In this document: piece by piece, positions 1-8,449 of the stretch | Position numbering within the stretch: the stretch's first letter is position 1 | How the letters are laid out: each line of letters starts with the position of its first letter | NCBI RefSeq assembly: GCF_015207705.1 | Contig: NZ_JADEWI010000010.1 | Location: forward strand, 1-64,000 | Direction: 5' to 3' | Length of the DNA stretch: 64,000 nt | Origin: Nostoc sp. LEGE 06077 | GTDB lineage: Bacteria > Cyanobacteriota > Cyanobacteriia > Cyanobacteriales > Nostocaceae | The notes under the pieces: generated by a model | Database searches by the model: none | What the model saw: only the letters and a program-made list of their open reading frames with translations | Told to the model about the DNA's origin: nothing | Position numbers and translations under genes: made by a program

Positions 1-219
1 TAATGACTGTGCTGCGTTTATACTTACTACTTTAGCTATCTCTGGTAATGATTTTCTTTTGATTGGCGAGATTATTCCTAAGTGCAAATATTTGAAACAC
101 TCATAATTTCTCACTTCTTTAAATATATCTTGATACTCTGCACAATATTCATCTACGATCGCAACTGTTGGGTGGGCGTCTCTAGCCAAATGTTTCAGGA
201 TTTGTAATTCTACATCCAT
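1..219 (-). CDS. IS701-family transposase, partial (cut by window edge)
   Basis: Reading leftward from an ATG at 217-219, 73 codons stay open to the window edge. The product begins MDVELQILKHL and contains YECFKYLHLGI and KRKSLPEIAKVV. From memory these match the N-terminus of IS701-type transposases, the element family first described in Calothrix. The family's enzymes are DDE transposases of about 400 residues; only the N-terminus is in the window, so intactness cannot be judged. A motif CCGGAAAGTGGCAGAAG at 272-288, upstream of the start, recurs with two changes at 18923-18939 beside a decayed copy of the same element, so it probably lies in the left end of the element. HIP1-like GCGATCG in the coding part suggests long residence in cyanobacteria. 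Confidence 0.75.
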   Translation of the reverse strand, partial: MDVELQILKHLARDAHPTVAIVDEYCAEYQDIFKEVRNYECFKYLHLGIISPIKRKSLPEIAKVVSINAAQSL

Positions 220-549
220 TGCCCTGCTTACCTGAAGAGGTTTTTTCTTTTAATCCTTTTATTAAGAATACCCGGAAAGTGGCAGAAGAGGGATAAGAAT
301 AAAAGAAGATTGTCATAAAAATTACAGTCTCCGCTTTAATGTAACACAACTGTATGGAAGAGAGATAACATGATGTTTGTTAGATCTCAATATCTTATGT
401 TTGAGATATTTGTAGCCAAATATCTCTAGTAGTAGATTAAACTGAAACAATGACAAACCCCGAAAATTCCAGGGTGAATATATGTTTGTTGTGCGTTTGA
501 ACCCAGAACTAACTTATCTCATCTATAAAATATGAAGGTGGAGTAAAAG
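220..549. other. Intergenic region upstream of era: IS701 end and alternative hairpins
   Basis: No gene is visible. The left part (to about 292) carries the presumed end of the IS701-family element. At 403-426 there is a 10-bp perfect stem (GAGATATTTG / CAAATATCTC) with a 4-base loop. It overlaps a second possible hairpin, 384-390 pairing with 401-407 (ATCTCAA / TTGAGAT), and the two cannot form together. Neither is followed by a T-run, so a simple terminator is unlikely. A GGTGGAG stretch at 536-542 lies in Shine-Dalgarno range of the era GTG start. Confidence 0.5.
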
Positions 550-1506
550 GTGACTAGTATTGATAATCACGTCTTCTCTTTTTCAGGAGAAGTATTAATT
601 CCTCAAGCTCCTCCTGAATACAAATCGGGGTTTATCGGCATTATTGGTCGTCCAAATGTCGGTAAATCTACTTTAATGAATCAATTAGTAGGTCAAAAAG
701 TTGCTATTACCTCACCAGTAGCACAAACTACACGTAACCGTTTGCGGGGAATTTTAACAACACCAGAAGCACAGATAATTTTCGTCGATACACCGGGAAT
801 TCATAAACCCCATCATCAATTGGGGGAAGTCTTAGTGCGGAATGCCAAACTGGCCATTGAATCAGTAGATGTGGTGCTGTTTGTAGTCGATAGTACAGCA
901 GCTTGTGGCGCAGGCGATCGCTACATTGCGGAGTTACTGACTCACAGCCAAACACCCGTAATTTTGGGACTGAATAAAACCGATCAGCAACCAGGGAATT
1001 CCCAGTTTATCGATGAAAGTTATCAGCAGTTAGGTGCAGCTAATCAATGGCCGACAGTGAAATTTTCCGCCAAGACGGCTATAGGATTGCCCGAACTGCA
1101 ACAATTACTCATTGATAATTTAGAAACTGGCCCCTTATACTATCCGCCTGACTTGGTAACAGACCAACCAGAACGGTTTATTATGGGCGAATTAATTCGG
1201 GAACAAATTTTGTTATTAACCCGTGAAGAAGTACCGCATTCTGTGGCGATCGCCATTGATAAAGTCGAAGAAACCGCAACTATTACCCGTGTTCTCGCCA
1301 CCATTCACGTCGAACGAGATTCGCAAAAAGGTATTTTAATTGGTAAAGGTGGCTCAATGCTCAAAGCCATTGGCAGTGAAGCCCGTGAACAAATTCAAAA
1401 ACTCATCTCTGGCAAAGTATACCTGGAACTTTTCGTCAAAGTCCAGCCAAAATGGCGACAGTCTCGGCTAAATTTGGCAGAGTTTGGCTATCGCGTGGAA
1501 GAATAG
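550..1506 (+). CDS. era: GTPase Era, ribosome biogenesis
   Basis: Era is an essential GTPase that binds the 3' end of 16S rRNA and assists 30S subunit maturation, with peripheral membrane association. The 318-residue product has the full architecture: G1 GRPNVGKS at residues 33-40, switch region with TTRNR near 59-63, G3 DTPG at 79-82, G4 NKTD in the 140s, then a C-terminal KH-type RNA-binding domain with GILIGKGG. About 25 extra residues precede the usual Era start. The start is GTG at 550 with GGTGGAG upstream; the conserved domain would also be compatible with a slightly later start. It is followed at 1513-1550 by a repeat-derived hairpin that could end the transcript. Length and motifs are typical, with no sign of damage. 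Confidence 0.97.
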   Translation: MTSIDNHVFSFSGEVLIPQAPPEYKSGFIGIIGRPNVGKSTLMNQLVGQKVAITSPVAQTTRNRLRGILTTPEAQIIFVDTPGIHKPHHQLGEVLVRNAKLAIESVDVVLFVVDSTAACGAGDRYIAELLTHSQTPVILGLNKTDQQPGNSQFIDESYQQLGAANQWPTVKFSAKTAIGLPELQQLLIDNLETGPLYYPPDLVTDQPERFIMGELIREQILLLTREEVPHSVAIAIDKVEETATITRVLATIHVERDSQKGILIGKGGSMLKAIGSEAREQIQKLISGKVYLELFVKVQPKWRQSRLNLAEFGYRVEE

Positions 1507-1512
1507 AGAAAA

Positions 1513-1550
1513 GTCAAGAGTCAAAAGTCCCACCGCTTTTGACTCTTGAC
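1513..1550 (+). repeat. Heptamer-type repeat forming a perfect 15-bp hairpin
   Basis: GTCAAGAGTCAAAAG (1513-1527) pairs perfectly with CTTTTGACTCTTGAC (1536-1550) across an 8-base loop. The arms are built from the AGTCAAA/TTGACTC heptamers typical of short tandemly repeated sequences in heterocystous cyanobacteria; related units recur at 40175-40210, 53245-53310 and 56055-56130. It sits between era and the response regulator gene and could act as a transcript end. Confidence 0.75.
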
Positions 1551-1574
1551 CCTTGACTCTGGACTATAGAAAAA

Positions 1575-2252
1575 ATGTCTACCAATTCTAGCCATCCCTT
1601 AAATCTGCCAACTGATACACCTGTGTTACGGGTATTGATTGTGGAAGATGACCCGATGATGCAACTGGGACTAGAACAGTCATTGATGGCGCAACCCCAG
1701 TTAGAAATTGTCGGTCAAGCAGAAGATGGTTATTTAGGCGTGCAAGCCGCCTTAAAATTAAAACCAGATTTGGTAGTTATGGATATTGGTTTACCGCGTC
1801 TGGATGGAATAGCCGCTACGCAGCAAATTAAAGCCGCATTACCAGATACTCATGTCGTGATGCTGACATCTCACACCACCGAGACTGAAGTGATTGCGGC
1901 ATTATCAAGTGGTGCAGATGCTTATTGTATCAAAGGTGCGAGTGTAGAAAGATTGTTAAAGGCGATCGCAGCTGCTGTTGATGGTGCGACTTATTTAGAT
2001 CCGCAAATCGCCAGACGAGTAATTGACAACCTCAAACCCCCGACAACGCCGGGAAACACTGCTAACTTATCAACAAGAGAGTTAGAAGTTTTAAAACTGA
2101 TGGTAGACGGTTTGAGTAACCCAGAAATCGCCGAAAGACTTTATCTCAGTCCCAACACCGTCAAAACCCATGTCCGCGGGATTATGAACAAACTAGCAGT
2201 TGACGATCGCGTTCAAGCTGCTGTAGTTGCACTGCGATCGGGTTTAGTATAG
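1575..2252 (+). CDS. NarL/FixJ-family response regulator
   Basis: A two-component transcription regulator of 225 residues. The receiver domain (about 18-135) has the acidic pair ED at 24-25, phospho-acceptor Asp70 in VVMDIGLP, the conserved Thr/Ser region in VVMLTSH, and Lys of CIKGAS. A LuxR/GerE helix-turn-helix occupies about 160-222 with LSTRELEVLKLMVDGLSN and SPNTVKTHVRGI. It would be phosphorylated by a histidine kinase and bind DNA as a dimer. The gene converges on the histidine kinase at 2281-4197, ending 28 bases from it; they may be partners, although convergent arrangement is not proof. Target genes are not evident. Confidence 0.92.
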   Translation: MSTNSSHPLNLPTDTPVLRVLIVEDDPMMQLGLEQSLMAQPQLEIVGQAEDGYLGVQAALKLKPDLVVMDIGLPRLDGIAATQQIKAALPDTHVVMLTSHTTETEVIAALSSGADAYCIKGASVERLLKAIAAAVDGATYLDPQIARRVIDNLKPPTTPGNTANLSTRELEVLKLMVDGLSNPEIAERLYLSPNTVKTHVRGIMNKLAVDDRVQAAVVALRSGLV

Positions 2253-2280
2253 TGAAAAACTGCCAAACTTCTCTCACAAC

Positions 2281-4197
2281 TCATGGCTGTCTTAAAGGAA
2301 TGATAATCACAAATTCCGTACCATCGCCGGGAAATGAGATACAGTCAATAGTTCCATGATGATTTTCGGTCACAATTTGATAACTAATGGACATCCCCAT
2401 ACCAGTACCTTTACCAATTGGTTTTGTGGTGAAGAATGGGTCAAAAATGCGTTGTTTGATATCTTCTGGTATCCCTAACCCATTGTCAGTAATTTTAATC
2501 GCAATCTGATTGGGATTGACTATTTCTGTGCTAATGCGAATTTTGCTAGGAGATGCTTGAATTTCCTGTGGTGTACGTTGTTCATCTCTTTCTTCTAAGG
2601 TATCTATCGCATTAGTTAAAATATTCATAAATACTTGATTGAGTTGACCAGCATAGCACTCAATTAAAGGTAATTTTCCATATTCCTTAATGATTTTAAT
2701 ACCTGGATAATCAGGTTTTGCTTTGAGACGATTTTCGAGAATTAATAATGTACTATCAATGCCTTCATGAATATCAACGGCTTTATATTCAGCTTCATCA
2801 AGGCGAGAGAAATTTCGGAGAGACAGAACAATTTGCCTGATGCGATCGGCTCCTATTTTCATCGAAGATAATAACTTAGGCAAATCTGTCATTAAAAATT
2901 CTAAGTCTATCGCCGTAATTTCTTCTCGAATTACATCCACAGGATAGGGATAGTGTTCTTGATAGAGATTAATTAGGTTAAGTAAGTCATGAATGTAATT
3001 ATTTGCTGGGGTGATATTACCATAAATAAAGTTAACTGGATTATTAATTTCATGAGCTACACCAGCTACTAATTGTCCCAAAGAAGACATTTTTTCACTT
3101 TGGATCATTTGGGTTTGAGTACGTTGTAATTCCTTGAGTGTCTCCTCTAGTTGTTGAGTTTGTTGTCTCAGTGCTGCTTCGGCATTTTTGCGATCGCGTG
3201 ATTCAATTACCAGCCGCACAAAGTCAGTAATCGAGCCAATAAAACTTTCTTCTTCTAATGTCCACTGACGCTGAGTTCCCAAATGTTCACAACAAACTAC
3301 ACCAATTACTTCCCCTCTAGACCAAATTCTCGCATCAAGCATCGCCCCAATTCCCAGAGGAGTTGTATAAGTTGTCGAAAATTCTGAAGTACGAGGATCA
3401 GTATATACATCAGCAACAGCAATTATTTGTTCTTCTTTGAGAGCTTGAAAATACTTAGGGAAGTCGCAGACAAATAATTCTAAACCATCACTGTGGCAAT
3501 TTTTCTCCTGTTCATATAAGTCAAAACATTGAATTCCTAAACTTTTTTCTGTATATAACCAAACACTAACCCGCGCCACATCAAGACCTAAACTAGCCAC
3601 TTCTGTTATATATTGAATGGCAATTTGAAAATCATCATGTTGGAGCTTTTCACTTTGCACAAGTTGCTGTAGAGAATTACTATGTCTGCGAAAACGCTTC
3701 TCTGTTTCTTGGCGTTCATAAATTTCTTGTTCTAACTTATTGATTGTCTCACGCAGCAAAGTAGTTTCAATTTTATCTTTGGAAGCAATCATGCGAACTG
3801 AACCCACTAGAAATGAATTACCCTCCTCGTCGGATAATAGGCTTTTCTTTGTATATATGATGTGGGTTTCGCCTTGGCAATTTGTGATTAATTCCTCATT
3901 TTCATCAGTTAAGCCTGTGGTGAATACAAATTCATCTCTCTCCCAAAAAATATCCGCTTCTGTTTTATAGAAGAAATCATAGTCAGACTTCCCAATTAGT
4001 GTTGCTTGTTCATATCCGATTAGCTGACAGAAAGCATCATTGACGAACACCCACCTGTGTTGTCTGTCTTTAACAAAGATTGGATCTGTAATGGTGTTGA
4101 GAATACTCCACAGAAAAGTCTGAGAAGATTTTTGCGGAACAAAGTGGAAAAACGCCATCTTGCTAAATCCTGCAAGTACTGACTTTCTTCTAGGCAT
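2281..4197 (-). CDS. PAS-GAF sensor histidine kinase
   Basis: A 638-residue hybrid-free histidine kinase with no transmembrane segment, so probably cytoplasmic. Domains in order: PAS (about 25-150, with [20 protein letters not shown]), a GAF-like sensor region (about 190-335, CCEHLG and [13 protein letters not shown]), a short coiled coil (about 340-375), a HisKA box with phospho-acceptor His382 in [14 protein letters not shown], and HATPase with N-box (MNILTNAID), G1 (DNGLGIP) and G2 ([11 protein letters not shown]). The GAF domain is a possible chromophore or small-molecule pocket; no bilin-binding Cys is assigned here. It faces the NarL-type regulator at 1575-2252. Signal unknown. Confidence 0.9.
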   Translation of the reverse strand: MPRRKSVLAGFSKMAFFHFVPQKSSQTFLWSILNTITDPIFVKDRQHRWVFVNDAFCQLIGYEQATLIGKSDYDFFYKTEADIFWERDEFVFTTGLTDENEELITNCQGETHIIYTKKSLLSDEEGNSFLVGSVRMIASKDKIETTLLRETINKLEQEIYERQETEKRFRRHSNSLQQLVQSEKLQHDDFQIAIQYITEVASLGLDVARVSVWLYTEKSLGIQCFDLYEQEKNCHSDGLELFVCDFPKYFQALKEEQIIAVADVYTDPRTSEFSTTYTTPLGIGAMLDARIWSRGEVIGVVCCEHLGTQRQWTLEEESFIGSITDFVRLVIESRDRKNAEAALRQQTQQLEETLKELQRTQTQMIQSEKMSSLGQLVAGVAHEINNPVNFIYGNITPANNYIHDLLNLINLYQEHYPYPVDVIREEITAIDLEFLMTDLPKLLSSMKIGADRIRQIVLSLRNFSRLDEAEYKAVDIHEGIDSTLLILENRLKAKPDYPGIKIIKEYGKLPLIECYAGQLNQVFMNILTNAIDTLEERDEQRTPQEIQASPSKIRISTEIVNPNQIAIKITDNGLGIPEDIKQRIFDPFFTTKPIGKGTGMGMSISYQIVTENHHGTIDCISFPGDGTEFVIIIPLRQP

Positions 4198-4499
4198 CTC
4201 ATCACCAAATTAGTCATGAGTAGCACAAAAGATTGCCTAAGTTTTTATTTAGTATGCCCAAGATGCGTTTAAATACACTACTCCCAATTCCTTATTTATA
4301 AGGATTTACCCACAAAAGCTTATGAGTATACTTAAATACTTTCGCTATGCTCAGTAATCAGGGTGTAAGGAAATCTGGACTTATGCACCAAAATTGTCTG
4401 TGGGGATTGGGTGTAAGGGTTTTGAATACCTACACCCTGCTCTAAAACTTAATTTTCCGTTTTTTTGCGTAAGTCCTAAAAATAAATCAGTGCGCTATT
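4198..4499. other. Intergenic region carrying a MITE
   Basis: Between the kinase and DUF3611 genes. No coding region is visible; the right half is the miniature element annotated at 4377-4476. The left half is AT-rich and would hold the kinase promoter. Confidence 0.6.
4377..4476. mobile_element. 100-bp MITE-like element with GGACTTAYGCA ends
   Basis: GGACTTATGCA at 4377-4387 is mirrored by TGCGTAAGTCC at 4466-4476, an 11-bp terminal inverted repeat with one mismatch. Inside, GGGTGTA pairs with TACACCC (about 4409-4439) to give a central hairpin. The element has no open frame. Terminal GGACTTACGC repeats are, from memory, common on non-autonomous elements in Nostocales. No clear target duplication is visible. 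Confidence 0.6.
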
Positions 4500-5081
4500 T
4501 TAGTGATTATGCACCCTCTCCCACAGCCACAAAGAAGCCACAACACCGACAAAGTGAGCCGTAATCCCATTAATATTTGCCACTGCGACAAATACATCCA
4601 ACGCCCGAATAATTTTGTTGGGGTCTGTAATTGCTACCCCTGGCGGTTGGGAAATTGATTTTGCTACCAAAACTCCTAAAGTTGAGCCAGCACCTAAAAG
4701 AGTTAATAATATACCGATTAAACTGACTATAATGCCTAATCTGATAGCGGCGATCGTATCTGCCTTACTGGGGTGTAAAGCGTGATTAGGATTTTCTAAT
4801 CTTTTACCAAGGCGAGTATACCGAAAATCCCAGTACACGCTAAATAATAGAGCGACAATTCCGCAGACTGCCCAAAATATCCCAACTCCTAGACCTGCAT
4901 TTGGTTGGTCTGCAAAGCCACGTCCAGTTGAAGCAAACAATACAGCTATACCAGAAACTACAGCAAGTCCTAGTTGTAACCAGAAAGTAATCCAGCCTGT
5001 CCAGTGAATAGTATTGCCAATTGCCTGAAGCGATGGTGCTAAAGTTCTTGCTTCTGTTTCTGTTTGCATATTAATTTCCAT
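4500..5081 (-). CDS. DUF3611 membrane protein (Tic21/PIC1-like family)
   Basis: A 193-residue integral membrane protein with four hydrophobic segments at about 28-50, 65-85, 110-135 and 165-188. The pattern (LQAIGNTIHWTGWITFWLQLGLA, then DFRYTRLGKRL, then KADTIAAIRLG) fits the DUF3611 family. That family includes the plant chloroplast inner-envelope protein Tic21/PIC1, implicated in protein import or iron transport; the cyanobacterial role is not settled. It starts MEINMQTETEA; a second ATG four codons later is equally possible. No operon partner is evident. Confidence 0.75.
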   Translation of the reverse strand: MEINMQTETEARTLAPSLQAIGNTIHWTGWITFWLQLGLAVVSGIAVLFASTGRGFADQPNAGLGVGIFWAVCGIVALLFSVYWDFRYTRLGKRLENPNHALHPSKADTIAAIRLGIIVSLIGILLTLLGAGSTLGVLVAKSISQPPGVAITDPNKIIRALDVFVAVANINGITAHFVGVVASLWLWERVHNH

Positions 5082-5353
5082 CTGTGGGAATTTCTGGGAA
5101 CCCGCCCTCTATCTCCAGCATATTTTGGCTAGATCATCAAATACCCCTACCCACAGACAGAACGTGCAAACTCCCTCCAGGATGAATTAAGTACAGCATT
5201 TGTGTCTCAACGCTAGGTAGAGAGCTTATTCTTAAGCTGAATTCTGACTCCAAAATTCTGTATTCTTATATAAGTACCCAATCTATCTAAATAGATTATT
5301 CTGCAAACACTTTAGAGTAAAATTAATCCTTTAGATAGAGGAGGGCAAAGCCG

Positions 5354-6703
5354 ATGACTCGTGTCATCATTGTGCGTCACGGTCAAAGTAGTTACAACGC
5401 TGAACGGCGTATTCAAGGACGCACTGATGCGTCAACGTTAACAGAAAAAGGTCGTCGAGATGCCAGTAAAGTAGGCAAAGCCCTCAGTAATATTGCGTTT
5501 AATGCGATTTATTGCAGTCCTCTGCAAAGAGCCAAACTCACAGCAGAGATTATTCACAGCGAGTTAGTCAATAATCCAGAGTCTACTGCTGTTCAGACTT
5601 CCGATAAATTATTGGAAATCGATTTGCCTTTGTGGGAGAGAATGCTAACTGCTGATGTGGAGCAGAAGTTTGCTGAAGACTATCGGATTTGGCACGAACA
5701 TCCTCACGAATTGGTTATGCTGCTTAATAATGTCGAGGGAACTAGAGAGCATTTTCCAGTTCTGGCTTTGTACGAACAAGCAAAGCAATTTTGGCAAGGA
5801 ATTTTGCCGCAACATCAAGGTAAAACCATTCTCATAGTCGGACATAACGGGATTAATCGTGCCTTAATTAGCACAGCACTGGGCATTCCTCCCAGCCGTT
5901 ATCATGCCATCCAGCAATCTAACTGTGCTGTCACTGTACTGAATTTTGCTGGCGGATTGGATGAACCAGTCCAATTAGAATCGATGAATCAGACGCAACA
6001 CATGGGAGAGAATTTACCATCCTTGCGTCCTAGTCACCAGGGAGTACGGTTGTTGTTGGTGCGTCACGGCGAAACAGAGTGGAACCGTCAAACCAGATTT
6101 CAAGGACAAATTGATGTTCCGTTGAATGACAATGGGAGGAATCAAGCCCAAAAAGCTGGTGAATTTCTCCAAGATGTAGCTATTGACTTTGCTGTTAGTA
6201 GTTCGATGCAACGTCCAAAAGAAACAGCGGAAATTATATTGCATCAACATCCCAGCATTCAGTTAGAACTGCAAGATGGTTTAAGAGAAATTAGTCATGG
6301 TCTTTGGGAAGGGAAATTAGAAGCAGAAATTGAACAAGAATTTCCTGGCGAACTGCACCGTTGGCGGACTATCCCCGCTGAGGTACAAATGCCAGAAGGA
6401 GAAAATTTACAACAAGTTTGGGAACGTAGTGTTGTGGCTTGGCAATCTATTGTGCAAACCGCATTAGATAATCAGCTGAAAACTGGATTAGTAGTGGCGC
6501 ATGATGCGACTAATAAAACTTTGCTTTGTCATATTCTGGGTTTAACAGCCGAAAATTTCTGGAATTTCCGTCAAGGTAATGGTGCAGTGAGCGTGATTGA
6601 CTATCCCAACGGATTAAATGGTTTTCCTGTTTTACAAGCAATGAATATTACGGCTCATTTAGGTGGTGGTGTTCTCGATAAAACCGCAGCTGGAGCATTA
6701 TAA
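5354..6703 (+). CDS. Two-domain histidine phosphatase (phosphoglycerate-mutase-like)
   Basis: A 449-residue protein made of two tandem histidine phosphatase domains. Domain 1 (about 1-205) has the catalytic motif IVRHGQSSYN with phospho-acceptor His9 and a second conserved His in VGHNGINR; domain 2 (about 225-440) has LVRHGETEWN with His238 and VVAHDATNK, where the usual second HGG/HNG is replaced by HDA. Cyanobacterial proteins of this type are annotated as phosphoglycerate mutase or phosphoserine phosphatase; I cannot choose from sequence. Domain 2 looks canonical around the first motif. A GAGGAGGGCAAAGCCG stretch precedes the ATG at a good Shine-Dalgarno distance. No operon partner. Confidence 0.88.
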   Translation: MTRVIIVRHGQSSYNAERRIQGRTDASTLTEKGRRDASKVGKALSNIAFNAIYCSPLQRAKLTAEIIHSELVNNPESTAVQTSDKLLEIDLPLWERMLTADVEQKFAEDYRIWHEHPHELVMLLNNVEGTREHFPVLALYEQAKQFWQGILPQHQGKTILIVGHNGINRALISTALGIPPSRYHAIQQSNCAVTVLNFAGGLDEPVQLESMNQTQHMGENLPSLRPSHQGVRLLLVRHGETEWNRQTRFQGQIDVPLNDNGRNQAQKAGEFLQDVAIDFAVSSSMQRPKETAEIILHQHPSIQLELQDGLREISHGLWEGKLEAEIEQEFPGELHRWRTIPAEVQMPEGENLQQVWERSVVAWQSIVQTALDNQLKTGLVVAHDATNKTLLCHILGLTAENFWNFRQGNGAVSVIDYPNGLNGFPVLQAMNITAHLGGGVLDKTAAGAL

Positions 6704-6710
6704 AACAGGG

Positions 6711-6877
6711 AGGAGTGACGAGTAAAATGTGAGGAATTAAGTTAAGTGTGAAAGTAAAGCCTAAATATTAGCAATCAAAGCATAGTTTGGGACATTAACA
6801 GATGATAAATATTAGACACCACAAGGGTTTTAATCCTGTTAGCTGTCACCTGCGATAACTCCTGACTCGTCACTCCT
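6711..6877. repeat. Region framed by a 13-bp inverted repeat
   Basis: AGGAGTGACGAGT at 6711-6723 is the exact reverse complement of ACTCGTCACTCCT at 6865-6877. The 141 bases between are AT-rich and non-coding. The arms resemble heptamer-type repeats (AGTGACG). It could be a small MITE or a chance pair of repeat units; no target duplication is visible. Confidence 0.4.
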
Positions 6878-6891
6878 AACTTATGATTTTT

Positions 6892-8166
6892 ATGACTGAA
6901 CTTTTACAACAAGTACGAGTAATTGATCCGGTTTCTGGCACTGACCAAATAGCAGATGTCCTGATTGTTGATGGTAATATTCAAGCTGTAGCGGCACAAA
7001 TTTCTGATGTTAATGCGGAGATTCTAGTTAGAGACTGTCGAGGATTAGTTCTGGGAACTGGGTTGGTAGATTTATATAGTCACTCTGGCGAACCAGGGTT
7101 TGAAGAACGAGAAACTTTGTCTTCGCTGTTGCAAGCTGCTACTGCTGGCGGCTTTACGAGAATTGGAATTTTACCTGATACTTCTCCCTCTATTGATCAT
7201 CCGGCGCTGGTGGCGCAGTTGCAAAAGCAGAAAAGCACTTCTCCCCGGCTCCCCGGCTCCCTGGCTCCCCTGCTGAATATTTGGGGTGCAATTACCTTAG
7301 ATGTGGCGGGAAAGCAGATGACGGAATTGGCTGATTTGGCGGCTGCGGGAGTTGTTGGTTTTACTGATAGTCATCCGTTGGATAATTTGGGTTTGGTGCG
7401 GCGAGTGCTGGAATATGTGCAGCCGTTGAATAAACCTGTGGCTTTTTGGCCTTGCGATCGCCAGCTTACCTCTAATGGTGTCATGCGTGAAGGGGCAAAT
7501 GCACTGCGTTTTGGTTTACCACCAGTCCCCGCCAGTGCGGAAACAACGGCGATCGCTGCTTTGTTAGAATTAGTTGCGGCTACTGGTAATCCTCACGTTC
7601 ATATTATGCGTGTTTCCACGGCGCGGAGTGTGGAATTAATAGCAGCAGCTAAGGCTGCTGGTTTACCCATCACCGCCAGCACTACTTGGATGCACTTATT
7701 ATTAGATACTACAGCTATTCAAAGTTACGACACTAGTTTGCATTTAGACCCGCCTTTAGGTAATCCTAGTGATGTGCAGGCTTTGCGTACAGGTGTTCGC
7801 ACTGGGGTAATTGATGCGATCGCCATCGACCATGCAGCTTATACTTATGAAGAAAAAGTCCAAGCCTTTGCCGAAGCACCAACCGGGGCAATTGGTTTTG
7901 AATTAGCATTGCCTTTGTTGTGGCAAAATCTGGTCGCAACTGGAGAATTTACAGCTTTAGAATTATGGCAAGCATTAAGCGCCAATCCCGCAAAATGTTT
8001 GGGACAGAAATTAAGTACATTGACTGCTAATCAAAAAGCTGAATTAACTTTATTTGACCCCGCACAAACTTGGAAAGTTGAAAGGAAAAATCTATATACA
8101 CTTTCAAGTAATACACCTTGGTTGGGCAAAGAATTACAAGGTCGTGTTTTGCAAACTTGGTGTTAG
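6892..8166 (+). CDS. Dihydroorotase-like protein, probably catalytically inactive
   Basis: The fold is that of dihydroorotase, the third enzyme of pyrimidine synthesis, and annotation pipelines would call it PyrC. The metal-site motifs are degenerate: the usual DxHxH is DLYSH (first His lost), the HCED region is FWPCD, the CHVST motif is MRVST, and HAPH is HAAY; only the Asp of IAIDHA persists. It therefore resembles the inactive PyrC' partners of aspartate transcarbamoylase more than a working enzyme. I use the ATG at 6892 (424 residues); an ATG three codons earlier (6883) is also possible. A short repeat-encoded insert (SPRLPGSLAPL) lies near residues 113-123. A second, active dihydroorotase would be expected elsewhere in the genome. 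Confidence 0.8.
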   Translation: MTELLQQVRVIDPVSGTDQIADVLIVDGNIQAVAAQISDVNAEILVRDCRGLVLGTGLVDLYSHSGEPGFEERETLSSLLQAATAGGFTRIGILPDTSPSIDHPALVAQLQKQKSTSPRLPGSLAPLLNIWGAITLDVAGKQMTELADLAAAGVVGFTDSHPLDNLGLVRRVLEYVQPLNKPVAFWPCDRQLTSNGVMREGANALRFGLPPVPASAETTAIAALLELVAATGNPHVHIMRVSTARSVELIAAAKAAGLPITASTTWMHLLLDTTAIQSYDTSLHLDPPLGNPSDVQALRTGVRTGVIDAIAIDHAAYTYEEKVQAFAEAPTGAIGFELALPLLWQNLVATGEFTALELWQALSANPAKCLGQKLSTLTANQKAELTLFDPAQTWKVERKNLYTLSSNTPWLGKELQGRVLQTWC

Positions 8167-8195
8167 CTTAGTTTGTGCGATCGCCTGACAAGTAC

Positions 8196-8333
8196 CTGAC
8201 TTTTCACAGGAGCTAGAAAACCCCACTTCCATTCCTCTCCCCTGCAAGGAGAGAGGCTTTAATTTTCCCCCTTCCCTGGTAGGGAAGGGGGTTAGGTTTA
8301 GTGTTCGTTTTTCCACATAAGGTGAAAAGTCAG
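8196..8333. mobile_element. 138-bp MITE with IS50-type ends and 9-bp target duplication
   Basis: CTGACTTTTCAC at 8196-8207 and its exact reverse complement at 8322-8333 are terminal inverted repeats. They are flanked on both sides by GACAAGTAC (8187-8195 and 8334-8342), a perfect 9-bp direct repeat that is best read as a target-site duplication. Ends starting CTGAC and 9-bp duplications are hallmarks of the IS50/Tn5 branch of the IS4 family. The interior holds two hairpins (CTCTCC...GGAGAG and CCCCTTCCC...GGGAAGGGG) and no gene. Confidence 0.8.
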
Positions 8334-8449
8334 GACAAGTACTACAGTTGAAAATGCTGAATTTGGCTAAAGTCGAGTTAGTGGTGAGTTAATTACAAAG
8401 CAGAAAAATTGGCTTTCCACAGCAATTTTCATGAGGACGTAGATTAAAA

